This document shows, one piece after another, positions 44,341 to 51,933 of a stretch of 64,000 nt of DNA. Under the pieces are notes generated by a model. It was given only the letters and a program-made list of their open reading frames with translations. It ran no database searches and was not told where the DNA came from. Source of the DNA: Candidatus Delongbacteria bacterium. GTDB lineage: Bacteria > CAIWAD01. The stretch lies in contig JBAYTZ010000001.1 in the NCBI GenBank assembly GCA_041675285.1, forward strand, positions 124,001 to 188,000, given 5' to 3'. How positions within the stretch are numbered: the first letter of the stretch is position 1; every line of letters begins with the position of its first letter. The position numbers and the translations under genes were made by a program.

Positions 44341-44359
44341 TTCGATAATCAGCAACGAA
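44341..44359. promoter_or_regulatory. LysR-type binding box (TTCG-N11-CGAA)
   Basis: Perfect 4-base arms around 11 bases give the T-N11-A architecture used by LysR regulators. It stands in the 109-base A+T-rich gap between the divergent LysR gene and the hibernation-factor operon. Confidence 0.6.
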
Positions 44360-44436
44360 ACAAGCCAAATTTTCCTTTTGTCGAATTGAAGCGCGCACGC
44401 TACTCTGTCCCCCGTCAACCGGAAAGGACGATGGCC

Positions 44437-44778
44437 ATGAAGATTCAGATCAGTGCCCGGGACCTGGAATTGAACCCGGAGTTGCACGGCCACATCGAGC
44501 GGCGCATCCAGTTCGGACTGGGACGTTTCGCCCCGCGCGTGCGCCAGGTGAAGGTCCGCCTCACGGACGAGAACGGGCCCAAAGGCGGCGAAGACCTCAG
44601 CTGCCGGCTGGAGCTGGTGCTGACGGCGGGCGGCAGCCTGATCGTGTCCGAGCGCGACAGCCAGCCGCGACCGGCCGCGGACCGGGCCGTGGAGCGGATG
44701 GCCCGCCAACTGGCCCGCCACCTGGAGCGCGAACGCGACACCCGCAAGGACCTGATCGAGGAAGGAGGAGCCCGATGA
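44437..44778 (+). CDS. hpf: Ribosome hibernation factor (HPF/RaiA family, short form)
   Basis: 113 residues from the second ATG; a start two codons earlier (44431) is also possible, but AAAGGA is better spaced for 44437. MKIQISARDLELNPELHGHIERRI is a clear HPF/YfiA start, and the beta-alpha-beta-beta-beta-alpha fold fits the length. It binds the small ribosomal subunit and silences translation in stationary phase or stress. It lacks the long C-terminal dimerisation domain. The stop overlaps the next start (ATGA). Confidence 0.85.
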   Translation: MKIQISARDLELNPELHGHIERRIQFGLGRFAPRVRQVKVRLTDENGPKGGEDLSCRLELVLTAGGSLIVSERDSQPRPAADRAVERMARQLARHLERERDTRKDLIEEGGAR

Positions 44779-45092
44779 ACTGTCCCCGCTGTCCCGACAC
44801 GGAACTGCTCGAGCGCGAGCGCGACGGCATCACGCTGGACGGCTGTCCCGTCTGCCGCGGCATCTGGCTGGATCGCGGCGAGCTGGAGCGCTTGATCCAG
44901 GCGACGCGCAAGGACGAGGAGGAGCGCCCGCGCGACAGTGGCCGCGACCACGATGATCGGCACGATCACGACGACCGCTACGAACGCCACGATCGGCACG
45001 ACCACCACGACCACGACCGGAAGTACGGGCCCGACAAGAAGCGGCTCAAGGCCCGCACCTGGCTGGAAGGCCTGGGCAATCTGTTCGACTGA
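44775..45092 (+). CDS. TFIIB-type zinc-ribbon protein with His/Asp-rich tail
   Basis: 105 residues. The N-terminal zinc ribbon has CPRC...CPVCRGIWLDRGELERLI, the zf-TFIIB family pattern. Residues about 50-85 are a low-complexity run of His, Asp and Arg (for example DRHDHDDRYERHDRHDHH), able to bind metal ions. A short basic and hydrophobic end follows (ARTWLEGLGNLFD). The function of the family is unknown. It is coupled to the hibernation factor and followed 27 bases later by htpX, suggesting a stress or metal-related operon. Confidence 0.85.
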   Translation: MNCPRCPDTELLERERDGITLDGCPVCRGIWLDRGELERLIQATRKDEEERPRDSGRDHDDRHDHDDRYERHDRHDHHDHDRKYGPDKKRLKARTWLEGLGNLFD

Positions 45093-45119
45093 GACTCCCA
45101 AGACATGAAAGGAACCCGC

Positions 45120-46013
45120 ATGAGCTCCCCTTCCTCACAGCCCGGCGCCCCGCTGCGCGGGACCGGAGGATTCTCCAACCAGCTGCGCACGGTGCTGCTG
45201 CTGGGTGCCCTCTCCGCCGTCCTGGTGGGCGTCGGCGGCCTGCTTGGCCCGGGCATGCTCTGGCTGTTCGGCGCCCTGGCCATTGCGTTGAACATCGGCG
45301 CCTACTTCTACTCGGACAAGCTGGTGCTGCGGATGCACAAGGCCCGGGAGATCTCCCCGGACGAGCTGCCCGCCCTGCACCGCATGACCGCGGAGATCGC
45401 CGCCACGGCCGGGCTGCCCATGCCCCGGCTCTACCTGTTGCCCGGTGAGCAACCCAACGCCTTCGCCACGGGCCGCAACCCGGAGCACGGGGTGGTGGCC
45501 GTCACCCAGGGCCTGCTGCGGCTGATGAACGAGCGCGAGCTGCGCGGCGTGATCGCCCACGAGTTGTCCCACATTCGCAACCGCGACATTCTGGTGGCCA
45601 GCGTGGCGGCCTGCATCGCCGCGGCCGTCTCCATGCTGGCCCAGGCCGGCCAGCTGGCCCTGCTGTTCGGCAGCGGGCGCGACGACGAGGAGGGCGGCAG
45701 CCCGCTGGCCGGGCTGCTGATGATCTTCCTGGCGCCCGTGGCCGCCACGCTGATCCAGCTGGGCATCTCGCGCTCCCGCGAGTACCTGGCCGACGCCTCC
45801 GCGGCCCGCTTCACGGGGGATCCCCACGGGCTGGCCGACGCCCTGGAGAAGCTGCGGCGCGGCACCGAGGCCCATCCCTCCGCCGAGGCGCCGGCCACGG
45901 CCAGTCTGTTCATCATGAATCCGCTGGGCGGCGGGGCGCGCCGGCTGGCGAATCTGTTTTCCACCCATCCGGCCGTGGAGGAGCGCGTGGCCCGGCTGCG
46001 CGCCATGGCCTGA
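45120..46013 (+). CDS. htpX: Membrane zinc metalloprotease HtpX (M48)
   Basis: 297 residues. Two N-terminal TM helices (LLLGALSAVLVGVGGLLG and LWLFGALAIALNIGA), then FATGRNPEHGVVAVTQGLL, the zinc site VIAHELSHIRNRD, two more hydrophobic helices, and the third ligand in SREYLADASAA. It degrades damaged membrane proteins. AAAGGA six bases before the ATG at 45120 supports this start over the in-frame ATG five codons earlier. It is in an operon with the hibernation factor and the zinc-ribbon protein, consistent with a stress role. Confidence 0.93.
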   Translation: MSSPSSQPGAPLRGTGGFSNQLRTVLLLGALSAVLVGVGGLLGPGMLWLFGALAIALNIGAYFYSDKLVLRMHKAREISPDELPALHRMTAEIAATAGLPMPRLYLLPGEQPNAFATGRNPEHGVVAVTQGLLRLMNERELRGVIAHELSHIRNRDILVASVAACIAAAVSMLAQAGQLALLFGSGRDDEEGGSPLAGLLMIFLAPVAATLIQLGISRSREYLADASAARFTGDPHGLADALEKLRRGTEAHPSAEAPATASLFIMNPLGGGARRLANLFSTHPAVEERVARLRAMA

Positions 46014-46026
46014 CGAACCGACATGC

Positions 46027-46050
46027 GGGGCGGGTCTGCGGACCCGCCCC
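46027..46050 (+). terminator. Hairpin between htpX and pirin gene
   Basis: Perfect 10-bp GC-rich stem (46027-46036 with 46041-46050) and 4-base loop, without a T-run. It could be an attenuating terminator or a processing stop, since the pirin gene begins 18 bases later with its own GAGGA site. Confidence 0.5.
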
Positions 46051-46067
46051 CTAGAACGAGGATCCAC

Positions 46068-46760
46068 ATGCGGCTGCATCGTCCCGCCGCCGAGCGCGGC
46101 CACGCCGACCACGGCTGGTTGCGCACCTGGCACAGTTTCAGCTTCGCCGACTATCACGATCCGGCCTGGCAGGGCTTCCACAACCTGCGTGTGCTCAACG
46201 AGGACGTGGTGGCGCCGGGCACGGGTTTCGGCATGCACCCCCACCGCGACATGGAGATCGTCACCTGGATCCTGGCCGGCGCCCTGCGCCACCGGGATTC
46301 CCTGGGCCACGAGGCCGTGATCCGGCCCGGGGAGGCCCAGCGCATGAGCGCGGGCTCGGGCATCCTGCACAGCGAGACCAATCCCTCGGCGACGGAGCCC
46401 GTCCACCTGTTGCAGATCTGGCTGCTGCCCAGCCGGCGTGGCGGGACGCCCGGCTACGAACAGCGCCCTCTGCCCGCCGCCGCGGACGGCTGGCGCCTCC
46501 TGGCCGCCCCGCCGGCGGGCGGCGGCGCCGTGACCATCCAGTCCGAAGCGCGGATCTGGGTGGTGGAACCAGCGCAGGGCGCGCTGCCCGCGCGGCCCTG
46601 GAGCGGACGCCCGACCTGGGTGCACGTCTCCGCGGGCGCCGTGCAGGTGAACGGCGAGATCCTGCAGGCCGGGGACGGTCTCGGTCTGGCCGGAGAGGAC
46701 TCGCTGCTGCTCACGGGTGAAACGCGTAAGAACCAGCTGCTGGTCTTCGAACTGGCCTGA
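46068..46760 (+). CDS. Pirin family bicupin protein
   Basis: 230 residues. The N-terminal cupin has the metal-binding pattern FGMHPHRDMEIVTWILAG, then HRDSLGHEAVIRPGEAQRMSAGSGILHSE, the pirin signature with a third His and a Glu. The C-terminal cupin is shorter (VNGEILQAGDGLGL). Bacterial pirins of this size include the quercetin dioxygenase YhhW, so a metal-dependent oxygenase or redox role is likely. The ATG at 46068 follows CGAGGATC. Confidence 0.88.
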   Translation: MRLHRPAAERGHADHGWLRTWHSFSFADYHDPAWQGFHNLRVLNEDVVAPGTGFGMHPHRDMEIVTWILAGALRHRDSLGHEAVIRPGEAQRMSAGSGILHSETNPSATEPVHLLQIWLLPSRRGGTPGYEQRPLPAAADGWRLLAAPPAGGGAVTIQSEARIWVVEPAQGALPARPWSGRPTWVHVSAGAVQVNGEILQAGDGLGLAGEDSLLLTGETRKNQLLVFELA

Positions 46761-46790
46761 CCTGATACCGGAGCGGACCGCCCCGCGCCA

Positions 46791-46818
46791 CCCGCCGGAC
46801 TCCGCGACGTCCGGCGGG
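46791..46818 (+). terminator. Hairpin after the pirin gene
   Basis: CCCGCCGGAC (46791-46800) and GTCCGGCGGG (46809-46818) pair perfectly around eight bases, 30 bases after the pirin stop, with no T-run. The rest of the 204-base gap to the FIST gene holds no gene. Confidence 0.5.
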
Positions 46819-46964
46819 CGCCGCCGGGGCGGATCCTGGACTGACCCTTCATTCAGGCGTGAATCCCATCCTTTATTTGCCGATACTCCTTCCGCGTCCA
46901 CTCCAGCAGTCCACCAGGTACAGCCAGCGCTCCAGGATCGGGCCGAGGATCGGGAGGATCGTCC

Positions 46965-48125
46965 ATGCGCTACCATTCCGCCACCACCGTCAATCCGGAT
47001 CCCTATCGGGCCGGCATGCAGATCGGCGACGACCTGCGCGAGCTGCGGCCCGAGGTGATCCTGATCTTCGCCTCCATCACCTACGATCCCGATTTCTCCG
47101 AATTCTTCACCGGACTGCAGGACGCCCTGGAGGGGCAGACGCCACTGATTGTCGGCGGCACCGGGGACGGCATCTACGGCACCGGCCTGGCGGCGGATTA
47201 CGGCGTCAGCGCCCTAGGCCTGCAGTCGGACGGCGCGGTGGAGTGGTCCGCCGCCTGTTGCACGGGCGTGGGCGCCGATTCCCTGGCCACCAGCCGGGCG
47301 GCCGCCCGGGCCGCCGCCCGGGAACTGGACGGCGACCCCGATTTCTGCTTCGTGCTGGCGGATGGCGCGCGCGCCGACGGCACGGCCGTGGTGGAGGGCC
47401 TGTTCGGCGCCCTGGGCATCCCGGTCTTCGGCGGCCTGAGCGGCGACGATCGGCAGTTCACGCGCAGCCGCATCTTTCACCAGGGCCGCGAGTGCGAGGA
47501 TGCCGTGGTCGTGCTGCTGGGGCGCGGCCCCCTGCCCTTCCTGCTCAATGCGGGCAGCGGCTGGACGCCGCGCGGGGAGTCCGGCGTGGTGGAGGAGGCG
47601 GAGGCCCGCACCCTGCGGCGCATCTCCGGCCAGAGCACGGCGGAGTTCATGACCCGCCAGGTGGGCAAGACGGTGGGCCAATCGGACATCGGCGTGATGC
47701 CGCTGGCCTTCTTCTCCGCCGAGCAGGCCGGGCACTTCTTTCTGCGCTCCGCCTCCCACCTGAACGAGGAGGAGGGCTCCACGATCATGTTCGGCAGCCT
47801 GCCGCCCGGGGCCCGCGTGCAGGTCTGCGCCGCCACGCGCGAGGAGGTGCTGGCCGGCGTGCGCGAGACGGTGGAGGGCCTGCTGCCCCTGCCGCCGGGT
47901 TTCGAGGTCGGGGCCGCCGTGTTGATCAGCTGCGCCGGGCGCAAATGGTTCCTGGAGGACAAGGGCGCCCTTGAGCTGGAGGTGTTCCAAGCCGCCCTGG
48001 GCCGCAGCGTGCCGCTGGTGGGCATCCCGTCCTTCGGCGAGATCGGCCCCTTCCGCGAGGGAGGCGCCTACACCCCGCCCTGCTTCCACAACGTCACCTT
48101 CGTGGTTTGTCTGTTGGGGCGCTGA
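46965..48125 (+). CDS. FIST-domain sensory protein
   Basis: 386 residues consisting of FIST_N (EVILIFASITYDPDF, LIVGGTGDGIYG, CFVLADGARADGTAVVEGL, VFGGLSGDD) and FIST_C (LISCAGRKWFLED, PLVGIPSFGEIGPF). FIST is a predicted small-ligand sensory domain, often alone beside histidine kinases or chemotaxis genes. No TM segment or signal peptide is visible, so it is cytoplasmic. GGGAGGA lies just before the ATG. The histidine kinase gene starts two bases after its stop; the FIST protein most likely modulates that kinase. Confidence 0.9.
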   Translation: MRYHSATTVNPDPYRAGMQIGDDLRELRPEVILIFASITYDPDFSEFFTGLQDALEGQTPLIVGGTGDGIYGTGLAADYGVSALGLQSDGAVEWSAACCTGVGADSLATSRAAARAAARELDGDPDFCFVLADGARADGTAVVEGLFGALGIPVFGGLSGDDRQFTRSRIFHQGRECEDAVVVLLGRGPLPFLLNAGSGWTPRGESGVVEEAEARTLRRISGQSTAEFMTRQVGKTVGQSDIGVMPLAFFSAEQAGHFFLRSASHLNEEEGSTIMFGSLPPGARVQVCAATREEVLAGVRETVEGLLPLPPGFEVGAAVLISCAGRKWFLEDKGALELEVFQAALGRSVPLVGIPSFGEIGPFREGGAYTPPCFHNVTFVVCLLGR

Positions 48126-48127
48126 GC

Positions 48128-50116
48128 ATGGACGCCCCGCTGTTCAGCCTCGTGGAGCCGGTGCCGCCGGGATTCACGCCCTGTTACACCTTCAGCCAGC
48201 GCGATTTCCGCGCCCGGCCCTTCGCCCTGTTTGCGGCCAGCCTGTCCCAGGGCGAAGCCTTTCTGGGCGACCTGCTCCCCAAACTCTGCGGCATTCTGGT
48301 CACGGCGGGCGAGGGGGAGCCGCTCTGGGAGCACGGCCATCCGCTCCTCTACCACCTGCGAGTGCCCGCCGGGCTGCTGCCGCAGCTCGCCCAGACGGTC
48401 CGGCCAACCCTGCATCTGCTGGGTCAACTGCGCGACCGCGCGGACGCCCAGACTCTGCTCCAGCTGGAACTGAACCGGGCCCTGGAAAGCCGCAACCGGA
48501 TGGCCGCCGAGTTCGACGGCATCCGCAGCGGACTGGTGCGGGAGATCGACGAGCGTCGCCGGGCCCTGCGGCGGCTGGAGGAATCCGAGCAGCGCCTGCA
48601 GTCCATCTACGACGCTTCGCCGGACGGGATCCTGGTGGCCGACGTGGAGAGCCTGCGCTTCGTGACGGCCAATGCGCGCATGTGCCAGATGCTGGACCGC
48701 AGCCCGGAGGAGGTCGCCGCATTGGCCGTGCCGGACATCCATCCCCCCGACGTGCTCACGCACATGCTCCACACCTTCACCCGGCAAGCCGAGGGAGTGG
48801 ACATGACGGCCACGGACGTGCCCCTGCTGCGCAGGGACGGCACGCAGCTGTTCACCGACGTGAACGCGCAGCCCGTGACGCTGGGTGACAAGGTCCACCT
48901 GGTCGGGCTGTTCCGTGACGCCACGGAGCGGCGGCGGCTGGAGCAGGAGCACAACCAGTTGCAGGAACGCCTCCTGCAGTCGCAAAAGATGGAATCCATC
49001 GGCCGGCTGGCGGGCGGTGTGGCCCACGACTTCAACAACATGCTGGGCGTCATCGTGGGCTACACGGACCTGCTCCTGCGCAGCGTGCCGGCCGGCGCGC
49101 CCCACCACCTGGAGCTGCAAGAGATCCACAACGCCGCCCAGCGCTCGGCGGACCTGACCCGGCAGCTGCTGGCCTTCGCCCGCAAGCAGCCCATCCTGCC
49201 CCGCGTGCTGGATCTGGCCGAGACCGTGGGCGGACTGCTGGGCATCCTGCAGCGCCTGATCGGCGAGCACATCCAGCTGGAGTGGCGGGCGGACAGCCAG
49301 CTCTGGCCCGTGCGGATGGATTCCAGCCAGGTGGACCAGATCCTGACCAACCTCTGCGTGAACGCGCGCGACGCCATCGCCGGCGGCGGCCGCATCGAGC
49401 TGGACGCGGTCAACCTGAGCCTGACGGCCGCCCAGTGCGCGGGCTGGGCCGACGCGCAACCCGGCGAGTTTGTCCGGCTCTGCGTGCGGGACACGGGCCA
49501 GGGCATGCCGGCCGAGGTGCTGGAGCACGTCTTCGAGCCCTTCTTCACCACCAAAGGGCTGGGCCAGGGCACGGGGCTGGGGCTGGCCACGGTCTACGGC
49601 ATCGTGCGCCAGAACCATGGTTTCGTCCGCGTGGAGAGCGCCCCGGGCCAGGGCACTTGCGTGGCCGTCTACCTGCCGCGGCACGTGGGCGAGGCCGACC
49701 GGACGACGGCGGCGCCGGCGGCCCCGCCCGAACCCCGCCGTGAGGAAATCGTGCTGCTGGTGGAAGACGAACCGCGCCTGCTGGCGCTCTGCCAGCGGCT
49801 GCTCAGCGGCATGGGCTACCACGTGCTGGCCGCCGATTGTCCGGCCACGGCCCTGCAACTGGCCGCGGATTTGAACGGGCGGCTGGGTCTGCTGGTCACT
49901 GACGTGATCATGCCGGGCATGAACGGGCGCGATCTGGCCGCGCAGCTGCGCGAGCGGCACCCCGGCTTGCGCTGCCTGTTCATGTCGGGCTACACGGCGG
50001 ACATCCTCGACGGCCCGGACGGTCCCCCGCCCGGCCACTTCCTTCAGAAACCCTTCAGCCTGAAGGATCTGGCCGGCGCCGTGCGCCAAGTCCTCACCGA
50101 AGCGATCCCGGCCTGA
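48128..50116 (+). CDS. Soluble PAS hybrid histidine kinase with receiver domain
   Basis: 662 residues. Residues 1-120 are unassigned, then a coiled coil (about 125-160), a PAS domain (LQSIYDASPDGILVADV, TANARMCQML), the HisKA box GRLAGGVAHDFNNMLGVI with phospho-acceptor His300, HATPase motifs NLCVNARDAIAGG, DTGQGMP, FEPFFTTK and GTGLGLATVYGI, and a C-terminal receiver with Asp592 in VTDVIMPGMNG and KPF. No TM helices. It would autophosphorylate and pass phosphate to its own receiver, with output via an unlinked partner. The upstream FIST gene is the likely sensor. Confidence 0.92.
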   Translation: MDAPLFSLVEPVPPGFTPCYTFSQRDFRARPFALFAASLSQGEAFLGDLLPKLCGILVTAGEGEPLWEHGHPLLYHLRVPAGLLPQLAQTVRPTLHLLGQLRDRADAQTLLQLELNRALESRNRMAAEFDGIRSGLVREIDERRRALRRLEESEQRLQSIYDASPDGILVADVESLRFVTANARMCQMLDRSPEEVAALAVPDIHPPDVLTHMLHTFTRQAEGVDMTATDVPLLRRDGTQLFTDVNAQPVTLGDKVHLVGLFRDATERRRLEQEHNQLQERLLQSQKMESIGRLAGGVAHDFNNMLGVIVGYTDLLLRSVPAGAPHHLELQEIHNAAQRSADLTRQLLAFARKQPILPRVLDLAETVGGLLGILQRLIGEHIQLEWRADSQLWPVRMDSSQVDQILTNLCVNARDAIAGGGRIELDAVNLSLTAAQCAGWADAQPGEFVRLCVRDTGQGMPAEVLEHVFEPFFTTKGLGQGTGLGLATVYGIVRQNHGFVRVESAPGQGTCVAVYLPRHVGEADRTTAAPAAPPEPRREEIVLLVEDEPRLLALCQRLLSGMGYHVLAADCPATALQLAADLNGRLGLLVTDVIMPGMNGRDLAAQLRERHPGLRCLFMSGYTADILDGPDGPPPGHFLQKPFSLKDLAGAVRQVLTEAIPA

Positions 50117-50161
50117 GCGCGCCCCGTCCGGACCGCCCCGCCCGTCCGCCGGCAGCGGTGG

Positions 50162-50168
50162 TACATTG
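50162..50168 (+). promoter_or_regulatory. Promoter-like TACATTG
   Basis: TAnnTTG element 73 bases before the ATG of the PLP enzyme, in the only stretch between that gene and the kinase. Confidence 0.35.
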
Positions 50169-50241
50169 AACCCGTCACCAAGGTTGGTCCGGTCGCGGAG
50201 TTCGTTGCCGCGGTCGTCGCAATAGAAAGGCAAGCAGCAGC

Positions 50242-51423
50242 ATGAAAACGAAGGCCGGCGGGTTCAACACCACCCTGGTTCATGGCGGCAAGGTCGACGA
50301 CCAGTATGGCAGCGCCATCACGCCCATCTACCAGACCTCGACCTTTTCCTTCCAGAGCGCCCAGCAGGGCGCCGACCTCTTCGCCCGGAAGGAAGAAGGC
50401 TACATCTACACGCGCATCGGCAATCCCACCATCGCGGCGCTGGAACACTGCGTGGCGGAACTCGAGGGTGGCTGCGGGGCCGTGGCCACCAGCTCGGGCA
50501 TGGGGGCTGTGGCCCTGACCTGCCTGGCGCTGCTGAACCAGGGCGAACACGTGCTCAGCACGGCCTCCGTCTACGGACCCTCGCGCATCCTCATGGAAAA
50601 GCACCTCGTGCGCTTCGGCGTGGAATCCAGCTTCGTGGACTGCTCCGATCTGGCGGCCGTCCGCCGGGCCCTGCGGCCCACCACGCGCCTGATCTACGTG
50701 GAGACGCCCTCCAACCCCATGATGCAGGTCACGGATCTGGTCGCCATGGCCGAGCTGGCGCACGCCCACGGCGCGCGGCTGGCCGTGGACAGCACCTTCG
50801 CCTCGCCCTATCTGCAGCAGCCGCTGCGGCTGGGCGCCGACGTAGTGCTGCACTCCGTCACCAAATTCATCAACGGCCACGCCGACGTGGTGGGCGGCAT
50901 CGTCAGCGCCGGCACGCCGGAACTGGAGCGGCGCCTGCGCGACATGATGACCCTGCTCGGCTGCAACATGGATCCGCACCAGGCCTACCTCGTGCACCGC
51001 GGGCTCAAGACCCTCGCCCTGCGGATGTCCCGCGCCCAGCTCGGGGCGGCGCGCATCGCGGCCTGGCTGGAGGCGCGGCCGGAGATCGCCTGGGTGCGCT
51101 ACATCGGCCTGCCCTCGCACCCCCAGCACGAGCTGGCCAAGCGCCAAATGAGCGGCTTCGGTGCCATGATCAGTTTCGAGATGAAAGGCGGACTGGAAGC
51201 CGGCCGCCGCTTGATGGACCACGTGGAGCTGATGCTGCTTGCCGTCTCCCTGGGCGGCGTGGAGACGCTGATCGAGCACCCGGCTTCCATGACCCACGCC
51301 GGCGTGTCACGCGAAGAGCGTGCGGCGGCCGGGATCACCGAGGGGCTGGTGCGACTCTCCGTGGGCATCGAGGAGCCCGAGGATCTACTGGCAGACCTGG
51401 AGCAGGCCCTGCAGCACGTGTAA
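50242..51423 (+). CDS. Cys/Met-metabolism PLP enzyme, methionine gamma-lyase-like
   Basis: 393 residues, type I PLP fold. N-terminus FNTTLVHGG, the tyrosine region YIYTRIGNPTIAALE, the phosphate-binding loop SSGMGAVALT, VETPSNPMMQV, and the Schiff-base lysine in HSVTKFINGHADVVGG. The family includes methionine gamma-lyase and cystathionine gamma-lyase/synthase. It lacks the cysteine that follows the active-site tyrosine in classical methionine gamma-lyases (here VYGPSR), so its specificity is uncertain. It is transcribed alone. The ribosome site is weak. Confidence 0.85.
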   Translation: MKTKAGGFNTTLVHGGKVDDQYGSAITPIYQTSTFSFQSAQQGADLFARKEEGYIYTRIGNPTIAALEHCVAELEGGCGAVATSSGMGAVALTCLALLNQGEHVLSTASVYGPSRILMEKHLVRFGVESSFVDCSDLAAVRRALRPTTRLIYVETPSNPMMQVTDLVAMAELAHAHGARLAVDSTFASPYLQQPLRLGADVVLHSVTKFINGHADVVGGIVSAGTPELERRLRDMMTLLGCNMDPHQAYLVHRGLKTLALRMSRAQLGAARIAAWLEARPEIAWVRYIGLPSHPQHELAKRQMSGFGAMISFEMKGGLEAGRRLMDHVELMLLAVSLGGVETLIEHPASMTHAGVSREERAAAGITEGLVRLSVGIEEPEDLLADLEQALQHV

Positions 51424-51434
51424 CCGCTCGCTAC

Positions 51435-51538
51435 CTCATCACAGAGGCACAGAGACGCAGAGCCGTTGATGGATGAGGAATCGGCGCGCGGGCCAGCGAG
51501 CCAAGTCCGTCGCTGTGTCTCTGAGTCTCTGTGGCGAG
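51435..51538. repeat. MITE-like inverted-repeat element 1
   Basis: The arms (51435-51462 and 51512-51538) carry degenerate CACAGAG repeats and are imperfect reverse complements. The inside has no gene. It lies just after the PLP enzyme gene. Confidence 0.6.
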
Positions 51539-51620
51539 TTTCCAAGAGAAGCCGGCGCCCTTCCGCTTCCCCCGCGGAGGGGCGTCTTCGTTTGGTGAGA
51601 AAACAGGGAGTAGTCGGGGC

Positions 51621-51654
51621 AAAAAGAAAGGGTTCCGTTGTGGCGGAACCCTTT
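51621..51654 (-). terminator. Rho-independent terminator of tRNA-Asn
   Basis: On the minus strand an 11-bp stem (AAAGGGTTCCG/CGGAACCCTTT, 6-base loop) is followed by CTTTTT, 11 bases after the tRNA. Confidence 0.85.
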
Positions 51655-51664
51655 GCTGCTCAAA

Positions 51665-51737
51665 CTCCTGAGGAGGGACTTGAACCCCCAACCTAGTGGT
51701 TAACAGCCACCCGCTCTACCGATTGAGCTACTCAGGA
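51665..51737 (-). tRNA. tRNA-Asn (GUU)
   Basis: 73 bases on the minus strand. Acceptor TCCTGAG with CTCAGGA and discriminator G, D arm GCTC...GAGC, anticodon loop CTGTTAA with GTT, T loop TTCAAGT. CCA is not encoded. Confidence 0.96.
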
Positions 51738-51906
51738 ATTGGACCCCAAGAGTAACAGCCGTCGATTGGAAAGTCAAGCCGTGCCACGGAGGGGAGGCGG
51801 CCGCGGGCGCATTTTTCCCGGGACTCCTGCGGGGGTGGGCGACGGCGGTCCCGTTCGGGTGGCCGGCCCACCGGCGCTGACCGGCCCGCGCGGGCCTTGG
51901 GCTTCG

Positions 51907-51913
51907 TACCTTG
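51907..51913 (+). promoter_or_regulatory. Promoter -10-like TACCTTG before the asparaginase gene
   Basis: TACCTTG is 20 bases before the ATG at 51934, with CGGAGG as ribosome site between. Confidence 0.4.
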
Positions 51914-51933
51914 GGGCGTCAACCGGAGGCCCC

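Noticed and set aside
51739..51933. N-terminal extension of the asparaginase that might contain the missing TGGTI region
   Set aside because: The frame is open upstream but translates to Gly/Pro/Arg-rich sequence and begins next to tRNA-Asn; a ribosome site and promoter-like element favour the ATG at 51934.
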